This document shows, one piece after another, positions 1 through 6,087 of a stretch of DNA of 6,455 bases; within the stretch, counting starts at the first letter, position 1, and each line of letters begins with the position of its first letter. The position numbers and the translations under genes were made by a program. The DNA comes from Acidimicrobiia bacterium (GTDB taxonomy: Bacteria; Actinomycetota; Acidimicrobiia; UBA5794; JAOTWH01): contig JAOTWH010000130.1 in assembly GCA_029863035.1 (NCBI GenBank), forward strand, positions 1-6,455. Direction: 5' to 3'. The notes beneath the pieces were generated by a model, which worked only from the letters and a program-made list of their open reading frames with translations, did not search any database and was not told the DNA's origin.

Positions 1-833
1 CCAAGTCGTCGTGGAGTGTCCTCAAGGCCGACAAAGAGCTCATCGCCCTGCCAGCCATCTCGGGCGTGGCCTCCATCATCGTGGCAGCCACCTTCATCGT
101 GCCTTTGTTCGCCACCCAAGACCTCAACGCCGACGAGAGCCCCGGTGTTCTCACCTACATCGTGCTTTTCGCCATGTACGTTGCCTTGGCTTATGTGACG
201 ATCTTCTTCAACGCTGCGCTCATCTCTGCTGCCCACGAGCGGCTCAACGGGGGCGACCCCACCATTCGTAGCGCTGTGGCCGGAGCCCGTTCGCGGGCGG
301 GCAAGATCCTCCCCTGGGCCATCGTCTCCGCCACCGTGTCCATCATTCTGCGGGCCATCGAGGAACGGGCCGGAACCCTGGGCCGCATCGTGGCCGGGCT
401 GGCTGGAGTGGCATGGGCCGTGGTGACGTTCCTGGTGCTGCCCATCATCGTGATCGAAGGTCTCAGCGTGGGGGACGCCATCAAGAAGAGCGGCAACATG
501 TTCAAACAGACCTGGGGAGAGAACCTTGCGGCCCAGGTGGGGTTCGGTCTCATCGGCTTCGTAGCGGTCCTGCCCGCGGTGCTGGTGGCCTTTCTCGGTA
601 TCAGCGCCGGTGGAGCTGGCGCAGTTGTCGCCATCGCCATCGCCGTGCTGTGGGTCATCTTGGTGACGCTGGTGATCTCGGCGTTGAGCGGGGTCTTCCA
701 GACCGCCCTGTATCACTACGCGGTCGATGGCGAAGTGCCAAGCGGTTACTTCTCGAACGATGCACTTTCGGCGTCGTTCGCCCAGAAGCACCGACGCTCC
801 GGAGGCTTCGGCGGCGGCATCGTCGGGGGATAG
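1..833 (+). CDS. DUF6159-type multi-pass membrane protein, 5'-truncated
   Basis: The open frame already runs at the first full codon (position 3) and ends at TAG 831-833, giving 276 visible residues; the true start lies upstream. The first visible residues (KSSWSVLKADKELIALP) resemble the conserved N-terminus of the DUF6159 family, so probably only a short piece is missing. The GTG at 66 falls inside the first membrane helix and is not a credible start. About six hydrophobic segments are visible: near residues 18-37, a long pair around 48-75, then about 98-115, 125-150, and two near 180-230. The C-terminus is soluble and Gly-rich after a conserved-looking segment (FSNDALSASFAQ). Members are uncharacterised integral membrane proteins common in actinobacteria and archaea, and no enzymatic role can be assigned. 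It is the only plus-strand gene here besides bioY and is separated from the sortase by palindromic DNA. The family call rests on remembered motifs, not a search. Confidence 0.8.
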   Translation, partial: KSSWSVLKADKELIALPAISGVASIIVAATFIVPLFATQDLNADESPGVLTYIVLFAMYVALAYVTIFFNAALISAAHERLNGGDPTIRSAVAGARSRAGKILPWAIVSATVSIILRAIEERAGTLGRIVAGLAGVAWAVVTFLVLPIIVIEGLSVGDAIKKSGNMFKQTWGENLAAQVGFGLIGFVAVLPAVLVAFLGISAGGAGAVVAIAIAVLWVILVTLVISALSGVFQTALYHYAVDGEVPSGYFSNDALSASFAQKHRRSGGFGGGIVGG

Positions 834-1122
834 CGGAGCCTCCGATCAGGGGGAAGGGATACGGGAACGGGTTCCCTGGCTTAGTGCCGACGTCAGCTTC
901 TAGCTTCTTCACTTCTCCCGCTTGCGGGGGAAGTACCCCGAGCGAAGCGAGGGGGGATGGGGGAGCTGCTCTTCGGGCGCGGTGGCGCGCCGGAACTCCC
1001 GAACATCCGCTCCCCCTCCGCCTTCGAGCCCTCCGGGCTCTTCGGCACCTCCCCCACCCTTCGGGCGGTGGAGGAAAAGATTCAGCTAGTTGCCAGTAGC
1101 TATCAGGCGCTTTGCGCCTGAA
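834..1122. other. Non-coding spacer rich in GC palindromes
   Basis: This stretch lies between the 3' ends of two convergent genes. No convincing gene is present: the frames that cross it are shadows with low-complexity Arg/Pro/Gly content. The first 70 bases hold only a small inverted repeat (GGGAA/TTCCC near 864-877). From about 911 onward it is filled with hairpins, annotated separately. No T-tract typical of an intrinsic terminator follows any of these stems. Confidence 0.6.
911..1074. repeat. Composite palindromic extragenic repeat (REP-like)
   Basis: Four inverted repeats are packed together. ACTTCTCCCGC (911-921) faces GCGGGGGAAGT (924-934) with one G-T wobble. GGGGGAGC (959-966) pairs exactly with GCTCCCCC (1009-1016), enclosing the palindrome GGCGCGCC (984-991). 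GAGCCC (1026-1031) pairs exactly with GGGCTC (1035-1040) around TCC. CCTCCCCCACCC (1048-1059) pairs with GGGCGGTGGAGG (1063-1074) at 10 of 12 positions around TTC. The segment CCCCGAGCGAAGCGAGGGG at 936-954 has the look of dispersed repeats seen between genes in many GC-rich bacteria. I infer a mobile-origin or REP-like repeat; the copy number elsewhere in the genome cannot be seen from here. Confidence 0.55.
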
Positions 1123-1124
1123 TC
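1079..1124 (-). terminator. Three-stem structure at the sortase 3' end, possible terminator
   Basis: An 8-bp perfect stem, TCAGGCGC (1103-1110) with GCGCCTGA (1114-1121), closes a three-base loop immediately after the sortase stop codon (1123-1125, read on the minus strand). A second small hairpin, AGCTA (1084-1088) with TAGCT (1097-1101), lies beside it. GATT (1079-1082) can pair with AATC (1121-1124) to enclose both, giving a three-way junction. The position suggests a terminator or mRNA-stabilising 3' end for the sortase transcript. There is no T-run, so it is not a textbook intrinsic terminator. Confidence 0.45.
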
Positions 1125-1731
1125 AGAAGATCAGCCCGCTTCCCACCAGCGAGGCCCGCACCACGATCCGATGGCGGGCCGAGCCTTTTGGATGGCAGGC
1201 GAACAAGGTGGCAATGGCTTCGCCGGTCTCGTATGTGATCCAGATGTCGTCTGGATCAACGATCAGGGTTTCGGTGACCTTGTACATCACCTCACGCCCC
1301 ATGGCATCGCTGAAGTACATCATGTCGCCGAACTCCAGCTCGTCTATGCGGTTGAATGGAGCGGAGTGGGTAGTGCGGTGGCCGGCCAACACCATGTTCC
1401 CCGCTCCCCCGGGACTCGATGTTCCCACCCAGTGGGCCACCCCCTCGTCGATGACGCTCAAAGACACACCGGCGAGAATCCGATCGTCGAGGTCGATGGC
1501 CGGAATGCGAATCGCGCCGAGTGGCGTGCCAAGTTCCTGCACCGAAGCGACGCCGCTCTGACGCGCCGCCGAAGGCTTATACGAAGCGGTCGGGTCGTCC
1601 AAGCTGAACTCGGATTGGAGCCGTTGTGCCCATAGAGCCTCGGGTGAGGTGGTGGCGGCGCTAGCGCCTGCCGCCGCTGTCAGCGTTACGACGGCGAAGA
1701 TCGCTATGACTGTCGAGGTTCTCCGCACCAC
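1123..1731 (-). CDS. Class E-type sortase, membrane-anchored cysteine transpeptidase
   Basis: Sortases cleave a sorting motif in secreted proteins and join them to the cell wall or to one another, acting outside the membrane. From the chosen GTG (1729-1731) the protein has 202 residues. It has a short basic N-terminus and one membrane anchor (about residues 8-26), then an extracytoplasmic linker. The sortase barrel begins near LGAIRIPAIDLDDRI (71-85). Catalytic residues are visible: His118 in LAGHRTTH, Cys179 in TLFACHPKGSARHR, and Arg188. The Cys-His-Pro-Lys stretch is typical of class E enzymes (SrtE), which usually prefer LAXTG-like signals. Ala178 replaces the Thr normally found just before the cysteine. 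I chose this start because GAGAG lies 5 bases upstream and the protein then begins just before the anchor. An in-frame TTG at 1855-1857 would add 42 residues with no family resemblance. No substrate or partner is seen nearby, and the gene appears monocistronic. Confidence 0.88.
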   Translation of the reverse strand: MVRRTSTVIAIFAVVTLTAAAGASAATTSPEALWAQRLQSEFSLDDPTASYKPSAARQSGVASVQELGTPLGAIRIPAIDLDDRILAGVSLSVIDEGVAHWVGTSSPGGAGNMVLAGHRTTHSAPFNRIDELEFGDMMYFSDAMGREVMYKVTETLIVDPDDIWITYETGEAIATLFACHPKGSARHRIVVRASLVGSGLIF

Positions 1732-1871
1732 TATGTCTCTCTTAGCTGCTGTCAAATCATCGACAACCGCGAGGTGTTTCTGAATCCAAGTTACTACAAC
1801 GCGAGGAAGCGGCCCGCAGGCGGCCCTTTCGAGGACGTAGAATCTGGCGCCAGCCAACCGAGGAGCAACAC
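1732..1871. promoter_or_regulatory. Divergent spacer between sortase and bioY
   Basis: These 140 bp must hold the promoters for both flanking genes. On the plus strand TAGAAT at 1838-1843 is a plausible -10 box for bioY, about 29 bases before its start codon, but no good -35 is present at the usual spacing. On the minus strand I see no convincing promoter for the sortase at a workable distance. A weak TGAAT/GTTAC pair at 1781-1794 only faintly resembles known biotin-regulator sites. Confidence 0.4.
1860..1865 (+). promoter_or_regulatory. Strong ribosome binding site deciding the TTG start of bioY
   Basis: GAGGAG ends six bases before TTG 1872-1874, which is optimal spacing. The nearby ATG at 1876 is out of frame. 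This supports the TTG start for bioY. Confidence 0.75.
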
Positions 1872-2450
1872 TTGCATGCCAGCGCCGCCGTTATCTCGAC
1901 ACGGATCCTGCCGCGCACCCGGGTCACCACCGCTGGGCTGATCGTTGGTTTCGCTCTTCTGACAGCGGCTGCCGCGCAGGTATCAATTCCGCTCCCCTTC
2001 ACACCGGTCCCCATCACCGGTCAAACATTCGCTGTCATGTTGGCAGGTGCGGCGGCCGGAAGTTGGGCGGGCGGTGCCAGCCAGCTCCTGTACGTGTTCC
2101 TCGGCGGCATGGGGCTCCCGTTCTATGCCGACCAGGCTTCTGGCTGGAGCGTGATCAGCGGAGCGACAGGCGGCTACCTCATCGGGTTCATCGCGGCGGC
2201 ATGGTTCGTTGGCTTCCTAGCCGAACGCCGCCAGGACCGCACGGTGGCCACGGCCGTTCCAACGTTCTTGGCTGGCACCGGAATCATCTACCTCTTTGGC
2301 GTCACCTGGCTTGCCGCCGAGCTCGGCATCTCGGCCGTCGAGGCGATGGAACTCGGCCTGGTGCCCTTCGTTATCGGCGACCTCATCAAGGTTGGCCTGG
2401 CCGGGGCGCTGCTTCCGGCGGTGTGGAAACTGGCCGACCGCCGCGAGTGA
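1872..2450 (+). CDS. bioY: BioY, biotin-binding S component of an ECF transporter
   Basis: BioY is an integral membrane protein that captures biotin with very high affinity. With an energising EcfA/EcfT module it imports biotin; some lone BioYs are reported to act by themselves. The 192-residue length is normal for the family. The signature PFTPVPITGQTFAV (42-55) is present, followed by GGMGLPFY (78-85) and GATGGYLIGF (97-106). Near the C-terminus VPFVIGDLIK (164-173) carries the Asp170/Lys173 pair that corresponds to residues needed for biotin binding in studied BioYs. About six hydrophobic segments are visible. Translation starts at TTG behind a strong GAGGAG site. No ecfA, ecfT or bioM/bioN gene lies in the window, so it is either an orphan using a shared ECF module or its partners are elsewhere. 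It runs divergently from the sortase and converges on the binding-protein gene, with a terminator 12 bases after its stop. Confidence 0.95.
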   Translation: MHASAAVISTRILPRTRVTTAGLIVGFALLTAAAAQVSIPLPFTPVPITGQTFAVMLAGAAAGSWAGGASQLLYVFLGGMGLPFYADQASGWSVISGATGGYLIGFIAAAWFVGFLAERRQDRTVATAVPTFLAGTGIIYLFGVTWLAAELGISAVEAMELGLVPFVIGDLIKVGLAGALLPAVWKLADRRE

Positions 2451-2462
2451 GTCGCAAACGAA

Positions 2463-2489
2463 AACCGCCGCCCTAGATGGGCGGCGGTT
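2463..2489. terminator. Bidirectional intrinsic terminator
   Basis: AACCGCCGCCC (2463-2473) and GGGCGGCGGTT (2479-2489) form a perfect 11-bp stem around a five-base loop. It lies between two convergent genes: 12 bases past the bioY stop and 22 bases past the stop of the binding-protein gene. Read on the minus strand, the stem is followed by TTTTCGTTT (overlapping its last bases), a fair T-tract. On the plus strand TTCTCTAT follows, which is weaker. It probably ends both transcripts and is stronger for the leftward operon. Confidence 0.88.
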
Positions 2490-2504
2490 CTCTATCTGAA
2501 GACG

Positions 2505-2525
2505 GCTTCGCTTAGCCAGCGAAGC
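2505..2525 (-). other. Hairpin spanning the stop codon of the binding-protein gene
   Basis: GCTTCGCT (2505-2512) pairs perfectly with AGCGAAGC (2518-2525) around a five-base loop. The TAA stop of the substrate-binding protein (2512-2514) lies within it. It precedes the main terminator by 15 bases on the minus strand and may stabilise the mRNA end. Confidence 0.5.
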
Positions 2526-3930
2526 AAGGCGCCGTGAAGTCGTACGCCGTGGCCGTGGGACCTACGAAGTAGTCCTGCAGGACGACGATACCCGTGCTGG
2601 AGTCAGCGCTGTAACCGCCAACGAGCGACTCACGGGGGAACGAGTCGTTGGGGTCGCCCGCATGGCTACGCGAGGGCATCATGCCTTCGTAGTCGACGTC
2701 CATGAGCCCTGCCGCAGCGCTGGCGATGCCTGCTTTGGTGGCGTCACCGCTGGCAACAGCAGCCTCGAGGGCGGCCTTGATCGGGTACTGCGACACCCAC
2801 CCCGTTACGAAGAAGTCGTTGGGGTCGGCTCCAGATGCCGTGATGGCGCCCCGCATCTTCTCGTGGCCGACACTGTCATAGTCCCAGCCGCCGATGAAGG
2901 CCGACTGGAAATAGACGCCGGCCTCGAACGCCGGAGCGGCTGCCGTGGCCAGCAGCGCGACATTCCATGAAGGAGCAGCACCGACATACAGGTTGGTGGC
3001 GCCCTGCTGGAGCGCACCACCGACAATGGGCGCCGTCTCCGCCGGAGCCACCACCAAGAACACAACGTCCACCGGGTCACTCAGGATCTGGGTGATCGCC
3101 TCCACCTGGGCGGGGTCGCCGCCAGCCGAGACCGGCACGATGGGCAGCTCCCATGCAACTTCGATGCCGTAGGCCTCGGCGGCGATTCCAACCCCGGCGC
3201 CGTAGTCGAATCCGTAATCGGTGGGATGCTGGATGATGCCAACCCGGGTGATCTCGGGCCTGCCTGCGGCGGGTACCGCACCCATGGCCCAGTCGACGGC
3301 GTTCATGGCCTCGAAGCAGTAGTTGGTGCCGTACTCGAGAATGAGACCCTGATCCACAGATTCGAAGCCCCAGCCAGACCACCACGATGCCGGCGAGGCG
3401 ATGGTGCCGTCTCTGGCATAGTCGGGAAGCGCCGCGACCGTCTGCGCCGTGCCCAGCGACTCGGCCAATGCTGCGACATCGTCGGCGATCTCGGCATAGC
3501 TGGTGACGTGGGCTTGGGCCACATAACCGGTGTCACGCTTGAACTCGTCCGACACCGCAACGTCGTACAGGTCGAGGATGCCGCCTTGGGCGTTAGCTAC
3601 GGCCCAGAACGCTTTGTGAGCTCCAACAAGGGCTGGCGACGCGGCGGCGAATGGTCCAGTCTCGTCTGTCAACACTCCCAGGTAGATGCACCCGTGATCT
3701 GGGTTGCCATCGGGGCAAGGCTCGTCGGTGATACCGACGTCGGTCAGGACGCCGGCCGCCGGGGCAGTTGCCGGGGCCTCCGTGGCCGGGGCCTCGGTGG
3801 ATGGGGGCTCGGTAGTCGGGGCCTCTGTTGACGGGGCCTGCGTGGTGGTGGTATCTGCGGAGTCGTCACTACACGACACTGCTACCAATGCCATCACGGA
3901 GATCACTACGAGGAGGTTGCGAAATCTCAT
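2512..3930 (-). CDS. LivK-type substrate-binding lipoprotein of an ABC importer
   Basis: This is the extracytoplasmic receptor of a branched-chain-amino-acid-type ABC importer (Peripla_BP_6 fold); it would deliver ligand to the LivH/LivM permeases encoded just upstream. The 472-residue protein begins with a basic n-region, a hydrophobic core and a lipobox ending AVSC, with lipid-anchor Cys20. A flexible linker follows (about 24-60), rich in Thr, Glu, Ala and Pro and encoded by a 15-bp tandem repeat. The binding domain starts around 82 with IYLGVLTDETGPFA and continues to the end. Besides the anchor there are four cysteines: 72, 81, one in the NYCFEAM segment and Cys469 near the C-terminus. 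They could form two disulfides. ATG 3928-3930 has AGGAAGGA nine bases upstream. It is 160 bp from livM, unlike the overlapping upstream genes, so it may be transcribed or stabilised separately. The ligand is unknown: 'branched-chain amino acid' is a family label, and the linked acyl-CoA ligase hints at an organic acid. Confidence 0.9.
   Translation of the reverse strand: MRFRNLLVVISVMALVAVSCSDDSADTTTTQAPSTEAPTTEPPSTEAPATEAPATAPAAGVLTDVGITDEPCPDGNPDHGCIYLGVLTDETGPFAAASPALVGAHKAFWAVANAQGGILDLYDVAVSDEFKRDTGYVAQAHVTSYAEIADDVAALAESLGTAQTVAALPDYARDGTIASPASWWSGWGFESVDQGLILEYGTNYCFEAMNAVDWAMGAVPAAGRPEITRVGIIQHPTDYGFDYGAGVGIAAEAYGIEVAWELPIVPVSAGGDPAQVEAITQILSDPVDVVFLVVAPAETAPIVGGALQQGATNLYVGAAPSWNVALLATAAAPAFEAGVYFQSAFIGGWDYDSVGHEKMRGAITASGADPNDFFVTGWVSQYPIKAALEAAVASGDATKAGIASAAAGLMDVDYEGMMPSRSHAGDPNDSFPRESLVGGYSADSSTGIVVLQDYFVGPTATAYDFTAPCFAG
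3773..3847 (-). repeat. Five tandem 15-bp units encoding the lipoprotein linker
   Basis: On the plus strand each unit begins GGGGCCT or a close variant, at 3773, 3788, 3803, 3818 and 3833. A degenerate 12-base partial unit lies at 3761-3772. Each unit encodes five residues of the type TEAPS, TEPPT or TEAPA. The period is a multiple of three, so gain or loss of units would keep the frame and only change tether length. Confidence 0.85.
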
Positions 3931-4090
3931 GAACGGGAGTCCTTCCTGGGAACCTGGAACTTCTATGTAGACGTCGGAGGACTCAGATTAGGCGTAGACG
4001 TTGCCGACGAGTGGGGTCTTTAGTCCCACATATCGAGCAGCGCATTCGAGCGTCAGTCGGGCAATGGATATCACATCGTCACCGACACCG
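3931..4090 (-). promoter_or_regulatory. Gap between livM and the binding-protein gene
   Basis: These 160 bp break an otherwise overlapping operon. They include the ribosome binding site AGGAAGGA of the binding-protein gene. An 8-bp direct repeat, GTAGACGT on the plus strand, occurs at 3967-3974 and 3994-4001, 27 bases apart. A weak hairpin, GTGGG/CCCAC, sits near 4011-4029. TAATCT on the minus strand could be a -10 box but lacks a matching -35. I see no small gene here. A separate promoter or an RNA processing site is possible but unproven. Confidence 0.35.
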
Positions 4091-5194
4091 TCAGTAGCTG
4101 AACGGCCACGCTTTCCAGTAGTTCCTGATGCGAAACCAGATGCCGTACAGGCCGAGAGGCTCGGCGATGAGGAATACCACCACCAACACGCCGAACAGGA
4201 TGCGTTCGAGCTGGCCAGTGGTGAGACCGCCGCCCTCACCGAGGAACCAGATCGAGCCGCTGCCGAGTTCGATGAACCTTGGCAAGAGCGTCACGAAGGC
4301 GGCACCCATGATGGCGCCGGAAATAGTGGCGATGCCGCCGATGACCACCATTGCGATGTACAACACTGACAGCACCAGACTGAAACTGGTGGGGTCGACA
4401 AAGCCGGTGACCGTGAACAACAGAGAGCCGGCCACCCCGGCGTAGAACGACGAAACGGCGAAGGCCACCACTTTGTATCGGGTGAGATCGACCCCCATGA
4501 CAGACGCTGCGATATCACGGTCTCGAATGGCGCTGAACGCCCTGCCGATGCGGCTGCGAGCGATGTTCTTTGCCATGAAGCCCATAACCACCAAAAGGAC
4601 AAGCCCCAAGAAATAGATCTTCTGCTCGCGGATCATCGAGATGCCGAACACCTCACCCTCGGTGTCGAAGTGGAAGCCGGCCAAGTTGAGTCGGGCCGGC
4701 TCGCGGCCCACCCCGATACCGCCTGTTAGCTCTCTCCAGTTTCGGAAAACATGCTCGCCCAAAAACACAAGCCCGATGGTCACAAGGGCCAGATACAAAC
4801 CTCGGAGCCTCACGGCGATCGGCGCCACCAGTGCCCCCACCAACGCCGCCACCAACCCTGCTGCCGGCAACCACAGGACCATGTCAAGACCGAGACCGAT
4901 GACCGAGCCTTCTGGGTCACCGCTCAAGGCGGCCCCCGTGTAGGCGCCGACCGCCAGGAAGAAGGCATGCCCGAGGGAAACCTGACCGGCGTAGCCGGTC
5001 ACCAGGTTGAGTCCGATCGCCCCAACGGCAGCGACGAAGGTGGTTGCGACCAGGATGAGGTCGCTTCGCTCGAGAACGAACGGCAGCCAAACCAGAAGGG
5101 CAAGTCCCAGCGCCAGCCAAAGCCACTGGACGCGGGTCCGCAGCATTGCCCCGTCCGATTGGTATGACGTGAAGAGCTGGGGACGACCTCTCAT
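4091..5194 (-). CDS. livM: LivM-type ABC transporter permease
   Basis: This is one of two membrane subunits that form the translocation path of a branched-chain-amino-acid-type importer. It pairs with the LivH-type subunit encoded immediately upstream. The 367-residue protein has roughly nine to ten hydrophobic segments. The family hallmark GYAGQVSLGHAFFLAVGAY is at residues 67-85. The cytoplasmic loop that couples to the ATPase lies around 220-260 (FSAIRDRDIAASVMGVD). A conserved GGIATISGAIMGAAF segment occurs near the C-terminal part. ATG 5192-5194 overlaps the livH stop in an ATGA. A perfect AAGGAGGT site (plus-strand 5204-5211) lies nine bases upstream, inside the livH coding sequence, so the start is well supported and translation is coupled. 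An about 20-residue hydrophilic N-terminus precedes the first helix. 'livM' is a family name: the true ligand is unknown. Confidence 0.93.
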   Translation of the reverse strand: MRGRPQLFTSYQSDGAMLRTRVQWLWLALGLALLVWLPFVLERSDLILVATTFVAAVGAIGLNLVTGYAGQVSLGHAFFLAVGAYTGAALSGDPEGSVIGLGLDMVLWLPAAGLVAALVGALVAPIAVRLRGLYLALVTIGLVFLGEHVFRNWRELTGGIGVGREPARLNLAGFHFDTEGEVFGISMIREQKIYFLGLVLLVVMGFMAKNIARSRIGRAFSAIRDRDIAASVMGVDLTRYKVVAFAVSSFYAGVAGSLLFTVTGFVDPTSFSLVLSVLYIAMVVIGGIATISGAIMGAAFVTLLPRFIELGSGSIWFLGEGGGLTTGQLERILFGVLVVVFLIAEPLGLYGIWFRIRNYWKAWPFSY

Positions 5195-6087
5195 ACCCGC
5201 ACGACCTCCTTGGTGCCGAACAGGCCGTAGGGACGGACCAACAACACCGCCACCATCACCACGTAAGGCACCACCTGGCTGAAGTTGCTACCAAGGAAGG
5301 GCAGGAACTCGCCCTGGTAGCTGGCCGTGTATGCCTCAGCCAGCCCGATGATCAATGCGCCGACGACTGCACCGCTCACTGAATCCAAGCCGCCGACCAC
5401 TACAGCCGGCAGCGCCTTGAGGGCCAGCAGGTAGTTGGACTGGGAGAGTCCTCCCAGTCCGGTTGCGGAGAACATCCCGGCGAGGCCCGCCAGCGCCCCG
5501 CCAAGCAACCAGGCGAGCGCGAATATTCGGCCAACGCTGATCCCCTGGACCAACGATGTCTCCTGATCGAGAGCGGTCGCTCGCATTGCCAATCCCGTGC
5601 GTGAGTACCGGAAGAAGGCCGCTAGAAGCGCCACGACCACGATCGTGGCGACGATCATCGCTACAGCGCGGGTCTGAACGACGGCGTCGAAGAGTTTGAA
5701 CGTGTTGAATCCCCACGGGTCGCCGACGGAACGAATGTTGACGCCGATCAGGTCGTCGACGGCGACGCGGGTCGATATGTCGAGCCCGATCGTCAAGATC
5801 GCCACGGAGAACACCGGCTTACCCACCATGGGCCGCACGGCCACACGCTCGAAGGTTGCCGCCAGCAAAGCCGCCACCGAGACACCGAGCACTACCGACA
5901 GCCAGAAGTTGACCCCCATGGTCACCGCGATGTACGAAGTGGCGTACCCCCCGACCATCAAGAAGGCGGGCTGAGCGAAGCTCAGCACCTGCGACGACTT
6001 GTAGATGATCACGAAGCCAAGCGCCAACAGTGCGTAGATAGAGGCCAACGAAAGGCCCTCGACCGTCGCCTGTAGGAAACGGGTCAT
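5191..6087 (-). CDS. livH: LivH-type ABC transporter permease
   Basis: This is the partner membrane subunit of the LivM-type permease in an ABC importer of the hydrophobic/branched amino acid (HAAT) group. At 298 residues it has normal LivH length with about eight hydrophobic segments. Family features are visible: the N-terminal SIYALLALGFVIIYKSSQVL (16-35), ERVAVRPM (80-87), and the ATPase-coupling loop GLAMRATALDQETSLVQGIS (165-184). Late in the protein comes ALPAVVVGGLDSVSGAVVGA, corresponding to the usual Gly-rich segment. The segment that usually reads NFAxG is SFAQP here (36-40), a small departure in the first membrane hairpin. ATG 6085-6087 overlaps the TGA of the acyl-CoA synthetase gene by four bases (ATGA). 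The ribosome binding site is weak (GAGAG nine bases upstream), so initiation probably depends on coupling to the gene before it. As with livM, the substrate cannot be read from the sequence. Confidence 0.93.
   Translation of the reverse strand: MTRFLQATVEGLSLASIYALLALGFVIIYKSSQVLSFAQPAFLMVGGYATSYIAVTMGVNFWLSVVLGVSVAALLAATFERVAVRPMVGKPVFSVAILTIGLDISTRVAVDDLIGVNIRSVGDPWGFNTFKLFDAVVQTRAVAMIVATIVVVALLAAFFRYSRTGLAMRATALDQETSLVQGISVGRIFALAWLLGGALAGLAGMFSATGLGGLSQSNYLLALKALPAVVVGGLDSVSGAVVGALIIGLAEAYTASYQGEFLPFLGSNFSQVVPYVVMVAVLLVRPYGLFGTKEVVRV
5204..5211 (-). promoter_or_regulatory. Perfect Shine-Dalgarno for livM inside livH
   Basis: Read on the minus strand this is AAGGAGGT, a complete anti-Shine-Dalgarno complement, nine bases before the livM ATG and within the last codons of livH (Lys-Glu-Val). 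It should give livM strong initiation of its own in addition to coupling through the ATGA overlap. Confidence 0.8.

Noticed and set aside
191..658. 155-residue minus-strand open frame inside the membrane-protein gene
   Set aside because: The plus-strand frame has coherent membrane helices and family-like ends; this one is low-complexity Ala/Thr/Pro/Met.
911..1074. CRISPR array or riboswitch in the palindromic spacer
   Set aside because: There are no regularly spaced identical direct repeats, and the region lies downstream of both flanking genes, so it has no leader to control.
1090..1635. 181-residue plus-strand open frame over the sortase gene
   Set aside because: It is antisense to a clear sortase with intact catalytic residues; its protein has no recognisable domain and is a GC-rich shadow.
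1750..1756. TTGACA on the minus strand as the -35 box of the sortase
   Set aside because: The matching -10 would lie on the chosen start codon and place transcription start inside the gene, with no in-frame downstream start before the catalytic domain.
1781..1794. TGAAT-N4-GTTAC as a BioQ-like biotin operator before bioY
   Set aside because: The remembered BioQ consensus is TGAAC-N3-GTTAC; here the spacing is off by one and one arm is imperfect, and there is no second copy. It is too weak to annotate.
1732..1857. N-terminal 42-residue extension of the sortase from the TTG at 1855-1857
   Set aside because: The added residues look unlike any sortase N-terminus, and the internal GTG has a nearby GAGAG site directly before the membrane anchor.
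3226..3831. 201-residue plus-strand open frame within the binding-protein gene
   Set aside because: It is antisense to the lipoprotein coding sequence, and its Gly-rich C-terminus is simply the linker repeat read in another frame.
3988..4239. Small minus-strand frame starting in livM and crossing the operon gap
   Set aside because: It overlaps the livM 3' end in another frame, has no fitting ribosome binding site or domain, and is probably chance.
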